A stretch of DNA of 64,000 nucleotides from Puffinus mauretanicus (taxonomy: Eukaryota > Chordata > Aves > Procellariiformes > Procellariidae). The DNA lies in assembly GCA_023333565.1 (NCBI GenBank), contig JAJKFH010002891.1, positions 124,001-188,000 on the forward strand, given 5' to 3'. The position numbers and the translations under genes are program-made. Numbering within the stretch: the first letter of the stretch is position 1; each line of letters begins with the position of its first letter. The notes beneath the pieces were generated by a model. The model did no database searches and had not been told where the DNA came from. It was given only the letters and a program-made list of their open reading frames with translations. Positions 60,540-64,000 of this stretch are shown piece after piece.

Positions 60540-61020
60540 AGGACTTTTTATTGCTAAACATATTAATTAATGATCTGGATGATAGTGTGAATAATATCCT
60601 TACTATATTCAGTAAGGATGCCAAACCAGAGGCAGGAGGGAGTTGGGCATGGTAGGGAATAGGGTTAGATGTTAAAAAAATAGAATTGGATCTGAAAAAA
60701 TATGATGAATTTCAGAACGTTCGGAAAGAATGGCCAGAAGTCTTGAAAAATGTTTTCAAAGGAAAAGTGAGAAAATGGGACAAATGCAGTTTTAGTCTGA
60801 GAGGAATTATGCCAAGTTTACAAATATGTGCTGGTGGAATGAGGAAGGGAATAGCTGGTATTTCTGTTTTGTAGAATGATAGAGATTTATCACATCTTCT
60901 TAGATTAATTATGTTTGGATAACTCGGAAAAAATTTCCTGTTGTAGGAATCCCAGACTGGAACAGTTTGCTGAGGTCAGGTATGTATATGAGGTCCCTTC
61001 AATGTTGCTTTCTATGATTG
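60540..61020 (+). mobile_element. Ancient CR1-like LINE remnant
   Basis: The + strand near 60560-60640 translates to LINDLDDSVNNILTIFSKDA followed by KPEAGG. This aligns with the CR1 reverse-transcriptase motif INDLDDG(V/T)ESTLSKFADDTKLGG, with the FADDTKL motif decayed. Further on, GGAATCCCAGACTGGAACAG near 60945 resembles the CR1 C-terminal WNRLP coding region, and TTTCTATGATTGAT near 61010 resembles the tail. Divergence is high, and the assignment rests on the order of weak matches. Confidence 0.5.
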
Positions 61021-62296
61021 ATAGATAAGTGCTATGTATAAGTAGGTTAAATAATGGACTGAAATTAAACAAACAGAGAATTGTTCGGGTAAGCTTTTAA
61101 ACACAAAAATAAAAAGGCGGTCTCCTACATATCTTTTTATCTGTAAGAACTGATAGCAATTCATTCATTTGATAGGTTAAAGGGCAATGAAAACATTTGA
61201 TGCCACAAAAATAAAGGCATGCATTTTTCATTATTTAGATGAGAAAAAAAATGAGGAAAACACACATATTAAAGGTAATGAGAAATGAGGCATATGAGTT
61301 AAAAAGCAAATGGAGAAAAAGTAATGGGAAATTCGGAGTATTGCTTACAAGATGAAAAGAAAATGAAAGGAAAAATACTGATTTCCAAAGATGTTATATA
61401 AAGTTGATAGCCTCTTTTAATCTCTGTCTCTCAAGTTCAGTTTTCTCACATGAAAGTACACTGCTAAGTAGTGACTTTCAGGAAAATATTCCTGAGAAAA
61501 ACCTGAACCTTATTACTTTTCATATTATTTGGTCTTCTGTTACTTACAACACACTCAGAACTGTAGCTGCATTGAAAATCTCTTCAAATTGCTGGGACTG
61601 CAAGAGACCTGTAAGGTTCTTATTCCTCTTTCCTGTTTGTTTGTCTGCTTGTCTTTATTGTGTGTTTGTTTTGTAAACATTAAAGAGTAGCATCATTCTC
61701 TTATAGTGTCCTCTTTTGCACCTGTAAATGATACGCACCATATAATAGCAAAAAAATGAGGTCTGAATCATCCCTTCTCCACTGAAATGTAGATTGTGTG
61801 ATGATCTCAGCTGCAGACTAGATTCTAGCTTTTACCTATGTTAACAGGTTTCTGTTTCAATGTTTCTCTATGGGTTTAAATTTTCAAGAATCCTAATGCC
61901 CCAAAATATAAACTTCGTAATATATTTTAAACAATGACTCATCAAGGGAAAATGAAGTGATGTAGTTTTATATCATCCATATACGCCACTTAATAAATCA
62001 AGTGTATACTGAAAGAAACATTTCCCCTACTGTGAAGGCTTATACTCACATCTTTGTCTTTAACTGGCTACCACAGTTTATTTTCTCAGATAAAATGAGG
62101 CTTCAGGAGCTGCTTTGAGGCCATACAGTGACAGGAAGAAAAGAAATTGTAGGAATTGAGTATTTGACTCTTTTCAGTACTATAAAGCTCTCCAAGCTGG
62201 GACTGAGAACACAAAATATCTCTAAAAACCTGTCATAGAAAAATGTAATTTATTGTCACGCTGAAACCTGAGGCCTGGGTACATTGTTGGGATGTA

Positions 62297-62520
62297 CTCA
62301 TAGAATCCGACGACAGGCAGGAAGGGACTGCATGAAGTCTCTCATCCAGCCTCCTACTCAAAAGCAGTGTTAACACTGACTGAATTTAAACCAGACTTTG
62401 CCTGGCCAGGTCTAGAAAAGCTTCAAGGATAGAGATTTCACAACATCTCTGGGCAATTCATTCCAATCCTTAATTACGGTCATAGCAAATTATTTTTTAT
62501 CCCTCTTTGATTAATGACCC
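62297..62520 (-). mobile_element. Old CR1 3'-end fragment
   Basis: Read on the minus strand, this contains GATTGGAATGAATTGCCCAG followed by AGATGTTGTGAAATCTCT (CR1 WNxLPRxVVxS), the stop region, a GGCTGGATGAGAGACTTCATG stretch in place of the CR1 3' UTR, and a final ATTCTATGAG. This is the C-terminal end and 3' UTR of a diverged CR1 copy upstream of GABRG2. The 5' limit is uncertain. Confidence 0.72.
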
Positions 62521-64000
62521 TTTTCTCTGGCACTGCCCAGGGGTATATTTTGTTTTTTTTTACTTGTGCCTGCTTTGTATGCTAGGTACTTTGTGCACCT
62601 TCTCACAGTAAAAAAAAAATAATCTGTAAACTTCCTTTATTTTCAAAGGAAGCTAGTTTAGTTCCCCAGTTCTCTTACAGTAAAGGCTTTATTATCAGAG
62701 GGGTTGTTACAACTAATGAGTTCATGTTTCAACACAATCCCATTAGAACCTCAGTAAATTAAACTGCATTTTAAAGCAAAAAGAACTGAAAAAATAATGT
62801 CAGTTCAAATAAATTTAAACATACAAAACACTATAATGTCTAGTCAGGTTAGGATACTGATTATTATTAGTGGTAATTATTAAACAAATGTGCTATTATT
62901 AAAATTGATCATGTGATAATCATGATTAGGTGGCATTGCCTAGTTTGAACTCTGAAGGCGTTGAGAAGTGTGTCCTATTATTCCAGGGGCTTGGACTAAA
63001 ATGAATATTAATGTATATATTAATAAAGAATAAAGCAAAACAAGAAAAATGGAATTAAGCCAAGTACTATGAGAAAGCTTCATTTTGAATATCCCTGTAT
63101 CTGCTGTCGCTGCCAGATACAGAGAACCAGGTAGAAATTAGAATGGGAGAATCTGAAAGAAAATGAAGTGTACTGTCCTCTGACACAGTAGTGAATCCAC
63201 TAGTGAATTGATACTGCAAGAAACCATTAGGAGGAGGCTTTCAAGTACTTTTTAATTACTGGTTAAATGTTACACACTCCTCTTTCTTTAGAATGTGTCT
63301 CAGAAGCTATAAACCAAGATTTATTTTCCTGAAACTTTTGATCTTTTTCATTCAGGAAATAATGATTTAATTTTTCATACTTTTCTCAAACAGCAAGCCA
63401 AGAAACTAATGGACTGTACACTTTCATCTTTGTCAGATGATGTCAACAACAGCGATGTCAGAGTGATTCCAGGAATAAAGGCTAACCTGCTGCTTTTATA
63501 TCTGGATGTTTAGCAGTAGGCACCTGCACCATTATTTAAACTACAATTCAAAAGGAAATGAAATGTTTTTTTTTTTTCAGAGATGTTTCTTAACTAAGTT
63601 TTGTATAATTTCAGAGCAAGACTGAGGAATAACAGAAGCAACTTTTTATGCCTCTGAGGTAGCATGTTTGCATAACCACCAGCAAAACCTTCACTTGTTT
63701 ATGTATTATTCATCAAGGTCTAAATCAGATTCTAGGAAAAACACAGAGAGGTGTGGCAAAACTCACAAGTTTAGATTCAAAACTGAAATTTCACAGACTT
63801 CAGTGGAGATATGGGAAATCAAAAATTCAGAAATTTTAACTTGTTTTAAAGCTGATTATCCTACTGGCCCTGAAATAGTTTTTTACATGTGAAATTTCTT
63901 TCTTTCCACTCTTGAAATAGATATGTTCACCCTACTGCCCAAGAGTTTAGCTCTGAAGTACCCAGGCAGGGAAACATGCAGCTACCCCAGCGCTTCTTGG

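Larger units (their letters stand above)
52300..64000. other. Upstream flank of GABRG2, no gene recognised
   Basis: No coding exon, RNA gene or conserved protein motif could be recognised on either strand. The longest open frames (below 100 codons) have no family resemblance and match the background of AT-rich sequence. Contents are one solo LTR, one microsatellite and two decayed CR1 copies. In other vertebrates GABRA1 lies further upstream, and its 3' end does not appear here. Confidence 0.75.

Overview
The window is vertebrate nuclear DNA, almost certainly from a bird. It is AT-rich, has sparse short exons in long introns, and its recognisable repeats are typical of birds: CR1 LINE fragments, one ending in the CR1 tail made of ATTCTATG units, and two solo LTRs of the endogenous-retrovirus family that begins TGTCGTGGTTTAACC on the + strand. 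I recall that LTR family as abundant in non-galliform birds, so a neoavian host is my inference. No bacterial, phage, CRISPR or operon features are present.

One gene is supported. It is GABRG2, the gamma-2 subunit of the GABA-A receptor, on the minus strand. Six coding exons were reconstructed by hand with splice sites and continuous reading frame: exon 1 51358-51464, exon 2 27925-28073, exon 3 26246-26313, exon 4 25043-25263, exon 5 20585-20667, exon 6 19756-19893. Lengths are 107, 149, 68, 221, 83 and 138 nt; the last four are the standard exon sizes of the GABA-A subunit family. They give 255 codons plus 1 nt: signal peptide, most of the extracellular ligand-binding domain, and the Cys-loop. 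The four transmembrane segments, the intracellular loop and the 3' UTR must lie beyond the left edge, because no further exon was found in positions 1-19755.

Layout: 1-19755 is intron 6, holding a 5'-truncated CR1 in antisense (about 9038-9943) and an internally deleted solo LTR (11248-11573). 19756-28073 carries exons 6 to 2 in about 8 kb, with a decayed, internally deleted CR1 in intron 4 (about 22050-23590). 28074-51357 is the 23.3 kb intron 1, mostly unique AT-rich sequence with a few small inverted and direct repeats. 50.4-52.3 kb is the 5' end of the gene. It has an RE1/NRSE-like motif and a G-quadruplex motif in the start of intron 1, and a 13-G tract just upstream of the start codon. 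52.3-64 kb is upstream flank with a complete 549-bp solo LTR (53950-54498), a microsatellite and two old CR1 remnants. Conserved synteny in other vertebrates would put GABRA1 further upstream, but it is not in this window.

No previously undescribed gene system was found. The points most worth checking are the GABRG2 start region (RE1-like site, G-tracts), an alpha-type Ala inside the Cys-loop, the solo LTR about 2.5 kb upstream in the same orientation as the gene, and a perfect 18-bp-arm inverted repeat in intron 1.
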